Shown: piece after piece, positions 55,290 through 64,000 of the stretch
Numbering within the stretch: position 1 is the stretch's first letter
Layout: the number at the start of each line of letters is the position of its first letter
Assembly: GCA_009760885.1 (NCBI GenBank)
Contig: CM019692.1
Coordinates: 58,952,964-59,016,963, forward strand
DNA: 64,000 bases
Direction: 5' to 3'
Source of the DNA: Achatina immaculata
Taxonomy: Eukaryota > Mollusca > Gastropoda > Stylommatophora > Achatinidae
Position numbers and translations under genes: made by a program
The notes under the pieces: model-generated
The model's input: the letters and a program-made list of their open reading frames with translations, nothing else
What the model was told of the DNA's origin: nothing
Databases searched by the model: none

Positions 55290-55385
55290 CTCTCTCAGAT
55301 TGAAAGTTATATGATAAAGAGCAGAATGTCAGACGGGCCTGCGTGCCTAATTTTTAACCCTTTTAGAATAAAGATCAATCAGTCT
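55290..55385 (+). repeat. LINE family C, second 3' UTR piece
   Basis: TATATGATAAAGAGCAGAAT, GTCAGACGGGCCTGCGTGCC and AATAAAGATCAATCAGTC repeat the 3' end of the long copy after a TC tract (55246-55289). A second TC tract (55386-55440) follows. Only the final 90 bases are present. Confidence 0.85.
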
Positions 55386-55398
55386 TTCTCTCTCTCTG

Positions 55399-55440
<42 letters not shown>

Positions 55441-55441
<1 letters not shown>

Positions 55442-56090
55442 TTAACAAAGCCAGGCTAGTACATCAAATTCTTTCACAGCATGCTCCACCTTATCTATGA
55501 AACATGCTTAGATTATTTAATCCAAAGTGCAGCCAAAGCTTAAACAACATATGCCTCCCAAAACCTAGACTTGATCTTTACAAGAAAAGCTTTACTTATT
55601 CTGCTGCTCATCTTTGGAATACCCTTCCATCCTATATACAGAATATAAACTATACTTCTTCCTACAACTACAAACTCTTCCAATATCTATTTCATGTCGA
55701 TTACATGCCTCCATGATTCACAAAAGGTATTTTAGACTGCTATTACAGACACCGAACTCGGTCAATTGTTTATTATGAAGAGTACCAATTTTCTGTATGG
55801 TAGATAGTCATTTATATATGTACGCAGTTACTTTCTGTAGTCATTTATATACGTACGTAGTTACTTTCTGTATTGAGTGCATAGATAAGAGTGAAATGTG
55901 AATGTTATAATTTAATTTAATTTTATTTCTCTCAGATTTCCAATGTTAGTTATGCTGGTTATAGAGCAGAATATTTGTAGAACGTCTGGAACAGAGTGAA
56001 AGTTGTATGATAAAGGGCAGAATGTCAGAGGACCTGCGTGCCCAATTCTTAACCCTTTGGAAATAAAGATAAGTCAATCAGTCAAGATCA
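55441..56090 (+). pseudogene. LINE family C, third 3' piece with C-terminal frame
   Basis: Frame 55504-55716 reads MLRLFNPKCSQSLNNICLPK, PRLDLYKKSFTYSAAHLWNT, LPSYIQNIN and ends HVDYMPP, matching the C-terminus of the long copy. A 3' UTR follows, with GTATGATAAAGGGCAGAATG, GGACCTGCGTGCCCAATTC and AAATAAAGATAAGTCAATC. It is 5' truncated and preserved better than the long copy in this part. Confidence 0.82.
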
Positions 56091-56104
56091 ATCTCTTTTT
56101 CTCC

Positions 56105-56790
56105 CTCCCCCCCCCCTCTCTCTCTCTGAACCTTAAGTGCCCAAGGCACATGGGCTTCCGCAAGGGTTTTCCACAAAACCCTGTCCTTTGCCTTTTTTTC
56201 CGCTCTTGCTCAGGAGAGCTCTGTTATGCTCAGAATTCTCTCTGTTGCTCTTCTCCATGTTTCCTTTGGTCCACCTTTACTTCTGTTCCCCTGTGGTGTC
56301 CATCTTAGTGCTATTTTTGGTAATGAATTGTCAGTCATCCGGAGCACATGTCCCAACCATCGCCAGCGTCTTTCTTCAGTAATTGATATCAGAGGCTTCA
56401 TCTGCATTTCTGCCAACAAGATGTTATTTCTTATGGTGTTTGGTCAAAATATTCTTCTAATTCTTCATAAGCATTTGGTCTGGAAAGAATTCAACTTGTT
56501 TTCTATGGTTTTGGTGATTTTCCAGCATTCACTTCCATAGAGTAGTACACTTAGAACATTGCTCTTAAATATCCTGATTTTCGTCTTCCTGCTTGGTTTT
56601 TTTAGATTTCCATATAGTCTGCAGCATTGCACAAGCCTGGTTTGCTCTAGTAAGTCTGCTGTTGATGTCTTCTATGCTGTCTCCATTTGCTACTACTCTA
56701 CTGCCAAGGTATACAAATTCGTTAACCACCACCATTAACTTGCTATATGCTCTGAGTACATTTCTGTTGTTCACATTTTACTTCATTAAA
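56105..56790 (-). pseudogene. LINE family D copy 3
   Basis: Minus-strand frames give VVVNEFVYLGSRVVANGDSI and NSRLTRANQACAMLQTIWKS (56774-56565), then an interval with ALYGSE-like remains, then AEMQMKPLISITEERRWRWL, GHVLRMTDNSLPKIALRWTP and GNRSKGGPKETWRRATERIL (56419-56210). The 3' end near 56130 has GGGCACTTAAGGTTCAGAG with a (GA)n tail. It is the best D copy for the C-terminus. Confidence 0.82.
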
Positions 56791-56794
56791 TATT

Positions 56795-57205
56795 GTCTTT
56801 CCTATGTTGATCGTTAATCAAGTACTTATTTAATGTAAAATTACTTACTTCAAAATTTTGCGTATAAACTATAAGGTCGCTAGTTTGTTTACACGGCTGT
56901 CAGTTGACAGTAGAGAACCCGACATTCAACCTCAAGAGATTTGCTTTTGCTTCCATTTCGCTTTCTGACGCGGCTGTCGGAAGTCCTGGACTATCAATAT
57001 ATTTAAGTACAATATTCAGCAATGAAGACGATGGACAAACAGCAGAACGTTGATCAGGGGAAAGAAATAGGTAGTACTACGCATGAATCAAGAATGAATG
57101 AATGCAAACAAAGCACATTAACCTGTAAGAAATAGGTCAAAATAAAGAAATTGAGAGTTAAACTCCGTGCTTCGGGCATCTTGTCCTGTCTTGGTCTTGT
57201 ATTGT
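56795..57205. other. No gene recognised
   Basis: Spacer without motif or repeat partner. Confidence 0.4.
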
Positions 57206-57209
57206 GCGA

Positions 57210-57498
57210 TCTCCCTGTAACTGCGAGTTGTTGTTCTTTGCAGCCGATGCGGTGAATGTGTTGAAGCACATCATCGTATCGGCTTGGGAGCGGGTTGTGA
57301 CAGCTCTTTTTTCAGTCCTGGAGTACAGATAAAAAGGAGGGGGTGTGCAATGCTTTTTTAAAGCAGATTCCACCACCATGGGGACTATGGCGATCCCTGC
57401 CCCGTTAGTCAGGCTAGGCCTGTTACTAGGGGTACCAACGGACAGGTTGGACAAGGTCTTGGTGAGCTATGGTTCGCTGATTGCCTAATCGGACAGGT
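57210..57498 (+). repeat. R300 dispersed repeat, copy 5
   Basis: A complete copy: CTCCCTGTAACTGCGAGTTG, TTGTTCTTTGCAGCCGATGC, CACCATGGGGACTATGGCGA, TCCCTGCCCCGTTAGTCAGG, ACAAGGTCTTGGTGAGCTAT and CGCTGATTGCCTAATCGGAC. The amplified motif of copy 2 occurs only once, so this is probably closest to the ancestral length. Confidence 0.85.
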
Positions 57499-57499
57499 C

Positions 57500-58440
57500 T
57501 TTCGCGCTTGAAGTATTAAAGCAGCCTTCACCAAAGGGCAAATTTGTAACCACTTGGACACAAAACCTGGATAACAAAAGATGTTATCTGAACCTAATAG
57601 TCTTATGCATATCCAGTCACCAGAGGGATAGCTTACTACAGTAATCGCTCGGGTACGAAGCTTCAACAATATACTGAACCAGTTCGTGCAGCTATCTAAT
57701 CTCACCACAATTTTAACGGAGGAAAAATAGTTAACCAAATAGTTTCGTGGCTATGAAGCTGGCTGTGGACTCTTGAGGCACAAGAGTTTCTCCTGTAACT
57801 TATCTTCCTAGAACGTCTAAGTACTGGCTATTGTTAACAATTTTCCAACTTCCCTTGCTTTGGTTGTTTCCATGCTTCAGCCGGGTTTGTTTTCAAAATG
57901 CTACGGTTTGCTTTAACTGGAAAATACTTAATTAGAGAGCATAGCAAATCGTATAAACTATCAGTCCGTAATACTATCTAATTCCATAATTTTCTTCATT
58001 TGGTTATCGGACTGCAGCCTTGAATAAGTCATAATGTGAAAGTGAGGACGAGATTGGTTTTGCGAAAGTATAAGTTGCTCCCCTTCATTGCACAGCTTCA
58101 AGCTATCAAGAAAGTGTTATTTGCACCTGAGCACAGGTAAAAAACACTTCACCGGATCTTCCAATCAGCTCGCGTAAACTTTGGTCAGGTTGAACATTAC
58201 TGTTCTCTGAGAGCAGTAAAATGTAATCAATAAAAACAGCCAAATGAAATGAAAATCATTTTTCGTTGCTTCAGACGTCATTTTGTAATGGGTTATATCT
58301 GGTGTAATACCCTGGTTCTTTCGCTTTTAATTATAAATACAGAGTGTTCCAAAAGTTCCTTTACACTTTCCGGAGGTCAGTATAGAAAGACAAAAGCAGC
58401 TACATATAGAAATAATGTTATTTTGTACAGAAATTCTTAA
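57500..58440. other. No gene recognised
   Basis: Unique-looking sequence. GAGTGTTCCAAAAGTTCCTT at 58341-58360 resembles a DNA-transposon terminus of the GGGTGTTCCAAAAGTC kind, but no inverted partner was found. Confidence 0.35.
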
Positions 58441-58449
58441 AGTTTTAAA

Positions 58450-58622
58450 TGTACAAGGACTCGACAAATTTGTACCATATGGAGGGAGTTTTACGGGGGG
58501 GGGGGGGGGGGGGAGGAAAAATCCGAATCTGGCATGTCCTGGAGTCAATAAATTTGTACCATATGGAGGGAGTTTTACGGGCTTTTTTTTTTTGAGGAAA
58601 AATCTGTAACTGGTATGTCCTG
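58450..58622. repeat. Tandem duplication of about 95 bp with different homopolymers
   Basis: CAAATTTGTACCATATGGAG, GGAGTTTTACGG, a homopolymer, AGGAAAAATC and TGGCATGTCCTG occur twice. The first copy has a run of about 18 G and the second has CTTTTTTTTTTT at the same point. Confidence 0.85.
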
Positions 58623-58624
58623 TC

Positions 58625-58825
58625 TCAGTATGTTACTTGACTGACTGATGTGTCAGGTCCAGTGACACAGCCACAAACTTCGTTTTTTTTTTTTCAGCGA
58701 GACGGGACACCTCCGCACTGGCACAGAGATATTAACGCCCCTTTTTTTAAAGGTTAACCTGCCCAATCGATGGACTGGAAGAGCTGGTAGAGGAGACTCT
58801 CATTTTTGTTGCGGTGGCACCATAC
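58625..58825. other. No gene recognised
   Basis: Spacer before the satellite, containing T runs. Confidence 0.4.
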
Positions 58826-58829
58826 ACCC

Positions 58830-59985
58830 TTTGATCTGACACCGTAGACCCTCTGATGTGACACCCTAGATAATGTTATCTGACACACTGGATCCTCTGA
58901 TGTGACACCCTAGATAATGTTATCTGACACACTGGATCCTCTGATGTGACACCCTAGATAATGTTATCTGACACACTGGATCCTCTGATGTGACACCCTA
59001 GATAATGTTATCTGACACACTGGATCCTCTGATGTGACACCCTAGATAATGTTATCTAACACACTGGATCCTCTGATGTGACACCCTAGATAATGTTATC
59101 TGACACACTGGATCCTCTGATGTGACACCCTAGATAATGTTATCTTAAACACTGGATCCTCTGATGTGACACCCTAGATAATGTTATCTGACACACTGGA
59201 TCCTCTGATGTGACACCCTAGATAATGTTATCTGACACACTGGATCCTCTGATGTGACGCACACGATTCTCTGATCTGACACCCTGGATCCTCTGACAAC
59301 CTAGGACCTCTGATCTGACACTATTAACCCTATGATCTGATACCCTAGACCTCTGATCTGGCACCCTAGATCCTCTGATCTGACACATTAGAACCTCTGA
59401 TCTGACACACTAAAACCTCTGCTCTGACACATTAGAACCTCTGATCTGATACATTAGATCCTCTGATCTGACACACTAGAAGTTCTCATCTGACACCCTA
59501 GGTCCTCTGATCTGACACTTTAGATCACGTGATGTAACACCCTAGGTCCTCTGATCTGACACCGTGGATCCTCTGACACCCTACGTCCTCAGATCTGACA
59601 CCCTAGTCCCTATGATCTGACACTCTGGATTCTCTGACACCCTAGATCCTCTAATCCGATACCCTAGATCCTATAATCTGACATCCTGGATCCCCTGACA
59701 CCCTAGATCCTCTAATCCGACACCCTAGAGCCTATGATCTGACACCCTGGATCCTCTTACACCCTAGATCCTATAATCTGACACCCTGGATTCCCTGACA
59801 CCCTAGTCCCTATGATCTGACATCCTGGATCCCCTTACACCCTAGACCCTATGATCTGACATCCTGGATCCCCTGACACCCTAGACCCTATGATCTGACA
59901 CCCTGGATCCCCTGACACCATGGATCATCTTACACCCTAGACCCTGTGATCTGACAGCCTAGATCCTCTGAATTGACACCTTAAA
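58830..59985. repeat. 22-bp monomer satellite with a 45-bp higher-order core
   Basis: From about 58865 to 59255 nine nearly identical 45-bp units repeat: ACCCTAGATAATGTTATCTG plus ACACACTGGATCCTCTGATG plus TGACA. Each is a 22/23-bp pair, and the first half contains the inverted repeat AGATAATGTTATCT. From 59260 to 59985 the basic ACACCCTAGATCCTCTGATC plus TG monomer continues in heterogeneous forms. It ends about 450 bases before the host exon at 60438. Confidence 0.92.
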
Positions 59986-59989
59986 ACTT

Positions 59990-60437
59990 TGTCACTTTGT
60001 TTTTAATCTGCCCCCCCCCCCCGACAAAGAAAAAAAAAGTGTTTACTTAGCAGCACTTCCACGGGATCTGAGCATTCTGAAGCAACGAATCATGGATGTC
60101 ATCGTGTCTGATGCTACATAAAACGCGGGAAGAGCTTTACGTCTGGCGTGTCACCGGATTGGGGGGAGGGTGGTGATGATGATGATAGGGAGGGGGTGTA
60201 GGAGGGAGGGGAGGGCTCATATTGAATCCCTGTAAAGTGTGTCTAAAACTTTGAGAATTTCTCTACAAAATAACACGCACTGTCTACTTGTAGCTGCATT
60301 TGTCATCCTCCAGCAGCCTCCAGAGAGTGTGAAAGAGCTTTTGTATCATCTTATATATCATCTGTGCCATTATGAACATTGTTGTTAACATTCTATAATG
60401 TTACTCTTGGCAAATTTCTGACTGTTACATGTTTCAG
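59990..60437. other. Intron end, splice acceptor of the sif-like exon 2
   Basis: The stretch contains a C run at about 60011-60022 and GATGATGATGAT near 60172-60186. The 3' end has a moderate pyrimidine-containing stretch, a possible branch point TTCTGAC at about 60416-60422, and CATGTTTCAG ending at 60437. Confidence 0.6.
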
Positions 60438-60619
60438 ACTTTGGGCTGATGTGTTTCGAGTTCATGGGGACGGAGAGTACATGCGCTGGGAGCGAGTGTC
60501 TGATGACGTAGTTCCTGTAAACATATCCTGCATCGAGGACACGCCGAACACAGTCTTCCACATCACTGCATACAACAGACAGGTCGATAAAATATTTGAT
60601 GTCAAGATCACTCAGCCAG
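60438..60619 (+). CDS. sif: Still life/TIAM-like Rac GEF, second coding exon (WH1 start)
   Basis: 182 bases between CATGTTTCAG and GTAATC. The first base completes an Arg codon with exon 1, then LWADVFRVHGDGEYMRWERV, SDDVVPVNISCIEDTPNTVF and HITAYNRQVDKIFDVKITQP. The exon ends with one base of a Gly codon. From memory, fly Still life reads RLWAEVF, then a VPVNI-CI-D-P--FHITAYN-QVDKI-DV---QPG segment here, followed by TRIGQASECF from the next exon. Nearly every residue in the HITAYN block agrees. It is the N-terminal half of a WH1/EVH1-like domain. Base composition is coding-like, unlike its surroundings. The continuation lies outside the window. Confidence 0.93.
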
Positions 60620-60710
60620 GTAATCATGTCTTCATGAGGATGCCATTGTCATAATGTGTCTGTCTGTGGCGTAATATATTTTGTGATGAGTTTTCTCACA
60701 GATTGAATAT

Positions 60711-60713
60711 CTG

Positions 60714-60798
<85 letters not shown>

Positions 60799-60890
60799 AT
60801 GTCTGTCCGTCCGTCCGTCCGTCCGTCTGTCTGTCTGTCTGTCCGTCCGCCCGTCTGTCTGTTTGTCTGCTTGCCTGCCTGCCTGTGTAG
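60711..60890. repeat. (TATC)n then (GTCC)n/(GTCT)n tract
   Basis: About 22 TATC tetranucleotides followed by CCGT, CTGT and CTGC tetranucleotides. It begins 90 bases after the exon 2 donor. Confidence 0.95.
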
Positions 60891-60961
60891 CAATCTTTAA
60901 TTTGTTCTTTATTTACCTGTCACCTGTCTTTCATTGCGTCCGTCTATTTCTTTATGGTATT

Positions 60962-61205
60962 AATCTTTAAATATTTTGGACACATTAAACGTCATGATAA
61001 TTTAGAGAAGACCATATTAGAAGGATACATAATGGGAAAAAGAAAAATAGGAAGACCAAAACGAAGATGGCTGCAAGAAATCGTTGACGATCTGCAAAAG
61101 GACGCAGCAGCAGCAGGCCATCTTGCTCACAACCGAGAGGCCTACAGGAGTGCTGTTTGGGAGGCAAAGTTCCGCAAGGGACATGCAAATGAATGAATTA
61201 ATGAA
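60962..61205 (+). pseudogene. LINE family A, 3' fragment 7
   Basis: The frame reads FKYFGHIKRHDNLEKTILEG, YIMGKRKIGRPKRRWLQEIV, DDLQKDAAAAGHLAHNREAY and RSAVWEAKFRKGHANE, then the stop and AATTAATGAATT. The C-terminal 77 residues are open, making this one of the cleanest A tails. It lies 340 bases after sif-like exon 2, sense to the gene. Confidence 0.88.
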
Positions 61206-61209
61206 TTAA

Positions 61210-62375
61210 TTTTTGTAACCTGACCACTTATCCATGTTCCTCTTTAAGATCATTCTTGATTTCCTATCAGTCTTTTATCTTACCTATCCTCATCTTAGCC
61301 AGCTAGTGTACTTTTCTAGTATAAGTTCATTATCCGTCTAATCAATCATCTGCCCCCAATCTTTTCTTCGCTTTATTATGATGGTCTCTTACTAATACCC
61401 CGTGTCTTTGCGTGCAATTTCATCTCATTGAAACTGTCATTGGGATATTACGCGCATTTCTCCTAGGGCTTTCAGAGTTTATTTGCCTGCTTTCATCAGA
61501 TCTCTTCATAAATAAATCTGTTTCCTGGAGTGTTTGTTTCTGATTCACCTAAGCCGTGTAAAGCGGTAAATGAAGCTAGAAGCTCTTCGGATAATCTGGG
61601 CGAGCTTGTGGAGCTCTGAACACTGGAAGCTCTCGAGTTTCAGAGTTTTAATGGATCTATTTTTTTTTAATGAAGGGAATTTAATTCATTTTGTAATCAC
61701 TGTAATCTTGTTAATGAAAGCGCCTTCATCGTGGGAGATGTCCCTTTTCTATTTCCAACAAGTTTTTAAAAAAATAGATAAGCAGCAACAAGAGAGGCGA
61801 GCTTTGAAATATATTTTAAAAATTTGGAGTTTTCGTAGCAAAATGGACTCTTTATATAAACGATGATTTTTTTTTCTTACATTGGTTCTGTATTCTGATG
61901 ACTGTATCGTGTCATTCACTTCTGCCTGTCAAATGATGTGGGAGTGCTGGAGATGCTGTGGATTTTAATACTCCAATCAGAAGAATCTTAAAGCGTCAGA
62001 AATTTTATTTTTCTTAAACATTAGTAGAAAGAGCAATATTAACGCATGCTTCATTATTAATATTATATACCCTATTAATTATACGTTATTATATGTGTTA
62101 TTAATTATACAAGTATATTATCACCGTCACAATATCCTGGCGCTGATTCTGTTGGGCGGTGGGGAGAGGGCAGTCTGTGATTGGCCAGTTTGGAGGGGGG
62201 AGAGGGGGAAAGACAAGGTCTAAAAAAAAAAAAAAAAGTTTAGCAGGGGCATGAATATAGAAATGAGATATGACAAAGTGAGCGACTAGAAAGAAGATAT
62301 AGGAAGAATTCTTGTTGGTCAGTTTGATCTTTTTTCCGACCTGAACAAGTCTTCGTGAGGAGGGATCATGGAGAG
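61210..62375. other. No gene recognised
   Basis: A 98-codon plus frame (61570-61866) has no recognised motif and no convincing splice borders. Confidence 0.4.
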
Positions 62376-62485
62376 ATATGTATGTGTGTGTGTGTGCGTG
62401 CGTGCGTGCCTGTGTGTGCGCGTGAGTGTGTGTGTGTTGTGTGTGTGTTGTGTGTGTGTTTGTGTGTATGAGAGAGAGAGAGAGA
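62376..62485. repeat. (GT)n microsatellite and GA tract
   Basis: TGTGTGTGTG with GCGTGCGTGC interruptions runs to about 62467, then a short GAGAGAGAGA tract. Confidence 0.92.
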
Positions 62486-62489
62486 ATGA

Positions 62490-63690
62490 CATATTTCTTT
62501 GTCAAAGGTACTATGGAAATACCCTACTATTTCTGTAAAGCGACATGTTTGTTATCATCTACAAGGGAGCACTGATACATGTTCTGACTTTTAATTCCTT
62601 TTCGACATGGAGGAGATGTGTCGGGACAATCTTGAATCAACACCCTTTCCCCTCTCATACACTACACCATATGACCATGTCATACAAATACTGGGCATTT
62701 AACGTCATTAGTCAATATTTGGGAGTTACCTAGGCTTGTGAGTTTACAAAGATGACACATAAATATATAAGATTAGCCTTTGAATCCCGTAGAAAAAACA
62801 CATGGGCTCTGAAGACAAAGATTAAACAATGGCATGGTTGTTATTAATGTTCTCTGAAACAAGTACAAGACATTGCAGGAGACCAGTGGTTATATGTGTG
62901 AATAGTTCGGTAGCTGTGAGAAACTGATTTTCACTGACATAGTTTCTGCATTTATGCTCCTTCGTTTCTTTTCCAGGCGCCACTAGGTCAAGCAGACGTA
63001 GAAGACCTGATAGAGAAGAATCCTTTTTTTTTTTTTTGCCTTGTCATGAGAATATATGGTGGCCCGGCGTTGCTCTATCTTGACTAGAGATTTTCTGATC
63101 CTACTTAAGTCCGAGAGCTGGATTTTCTTTTATTATCTTCGCAAATTCTCTTTCTTTCCTGCGTGCTTTATCTGCAAAATTGTTATGGTAATCTCATCTC
63201 CTTTACTCTCACTTTATGCACATTTTTAAAAACAAAAACTTTACTTTCTTAAGCATAATTTTGTTTTAATTCCTGGAAGTTCTGCTAACTTAGAAGTTGG
63301 TGCATGCAGGTCATCATCATGATGGTCTGCACTGTGAGAACTTTTTAACCTGGTGTCTCTTTAGCAGAATATATTTCTCTATAATATTTTTCATATGCCC
63401 TCTATTACTATCTGGGTTTACTTTCGCGTCACAGTCTATCCTTCGTTACTTTATAGTAATGTGGTTGTTTTCCCTCTCCCTGTTATTCAAGCTTATATTG
63501 CACTTTGGTTTTCTTCCTTTTTTACACTGCTTTACCGTGTATTACTTTACAGTTTACAGTTTCAGAGTGCGAGAGGGTTAATGCACTCGTTTATCGTTTC
63601 AGTGGTTAGGGATAGTGTCTTCTCTGAAGAGCTTCTGTTAATCCAGCTTTGAAAAAACGGACGACTGTCTCGCGCTGGAGCTATTAAAGG
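62490..63690. other. No gene recognised
   Basis: AT-rich intron-like sequence. A good acceptor-like TCGTTTCTTTTCCAG ends at 62977, followed by a short Arg-rich frame that runs into a T tract. I do not call it an exon. Confidence 0.4.
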
Positions 63691-63750
63691 GTAAATGGCC
63701 AGACATGACACACTTAGCCCATCACTCTTCAGTCAGTGAAAACATGGACA
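63690..63750 (+). repeat. Possible SINE 3' remnant
   Basis: GGGTAAATGGCCAGACATGA and CACACTTAGCCCATCAC weakly resemble the GGTAAAGCGGCCAGGCATGA core of the SINE body. Short and diverged. Confidence 0.35.
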
Positions 63751-63759
63751 CTTAACATA

Positions 63760-63950
63760 TCTCATATATGCCTTTTTTGGTTCTTTTCTCTGTCAAGTTC
63801 GTATATGCCTTTTTTGTTCTTTTCTCTGTCAAGTTCCTATATGCCTTTTTTTCTTTTCTCTGTCAAGTTCCTATATGCCTTTTTGTTCTTTTCTCTGTCA
63901 AGTTCCTATATGCCTTTTTTTTGTTCTTTTCTCTGTCAAGTTCCTATATG
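63760..63950. repeat. Tandem repeat of 36-40 bp, 5 units
   Basis: The unit TATATGCCTTTTTTTGTTCT plus TTTCTCTGTCAAGTTCC varies in length through its T run. The Phe-rich frames here are repeat translations. Confidence 0.9.
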
Positions 63951-64000
63951 AATCAATCAACCGCATTGTTAAATTATTTCTGTTTGTTGAGAGGTTAAGA

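Noticed and set aside
58341..58360. DNA transposon terminus
   Set aside because: The resemblance to GGGTGTTCCAAAAGTC ends is suggestive, but I found no inverted partner or target duplication.
61570..61866. 98-codon frame downstream of exon 2 as exon 3 of the sif-like gene
   Set aside because: The sequence does not resemble the expected GTRIGQASECF continuation and lacks a convincing acceptor.

Overview
This window looks like a piece of a repeat-rich animal nuclear genome, most likely a lophotrochozoan such as a mollusc (organism inferred, not proven). It has spliced exons with GT/AG borders, tRNA-derived SINEs, many RTE-like and CR1/Jockey-like LINE remnants, a Penelope-like element with a GIY-YIG domain, and numerous micro- and minisatellites. 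There is no bacterial-style gene layout. Almost every open frame over 60 codons is either a transposon remnant or a translation of simple repeat.

Host gene. Two coding exons can be supported, both on the + strand, and I assign them to one gene: the orthologue of Drosophila still life (sif), a TIAM-type Rac exchange factor. Exon 1 (28384-28478) carries the start codon and a short N-terminus beginning MGNKL, with a likely N-myristoylation signal. Exon 2 (60438-60619) encodes the first part of the WH1/EVH1-like domain. The donor at 28479 leaves two bases of a codon and exon 2 supplies the third, giving an Arg before LWADVF. The intron between them is about 32 kb. The window ends before the rest of the WH1 domain and before the PH, RBD, PDZ and DH domains expected of this family.

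Layout. 1-28383 is 5' flank or upstream intron: a MITE-like element (2.1-2.5 kb), a 34-bp satellite (2.5-3.3 kb), a SINE joined to a 55-bp satellite (5.3-6.0 kb), a 39-bp satellite split by a Penelope-like element (6.8-9.3 kb), an RTE-like LINE inserted into a 31-bp minisatellite (9.9-13.0 kb), adjacent 34-bp and 35-bp satellites (15.8-17.0 kb), GA-rich repeats (17.3-18.6 kb) and several LINE 3' ends. 28.5-60.4 kb is the large intron. It holds a nested RNase H-type LINE, a 0.7-kb (ACT)n array, an inverted SINE pair, a nearly full-length RTE-like LINE (38.8-41.9 kb), a CR1/Jockey-like LINE followed by two more 3' pieces of itself (52.2-56.1 kb) and a satellite with a 45-bp higher-order unit (58.8-60.0 kb). 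60.6-64.0 kb is the next intron.

How it fits together. The window is one gene whose first introns have been enlarged by several LINE families (called A-K here), at least one SINE group, an unclassified 300-bp family (R300, six copies) and satellites. Several satellites are physically joined to, or interrupted by, a mobile element. Each LINE family keeps its own short tail repeat: A with GAAT/GACT, B with AT, D with GA.
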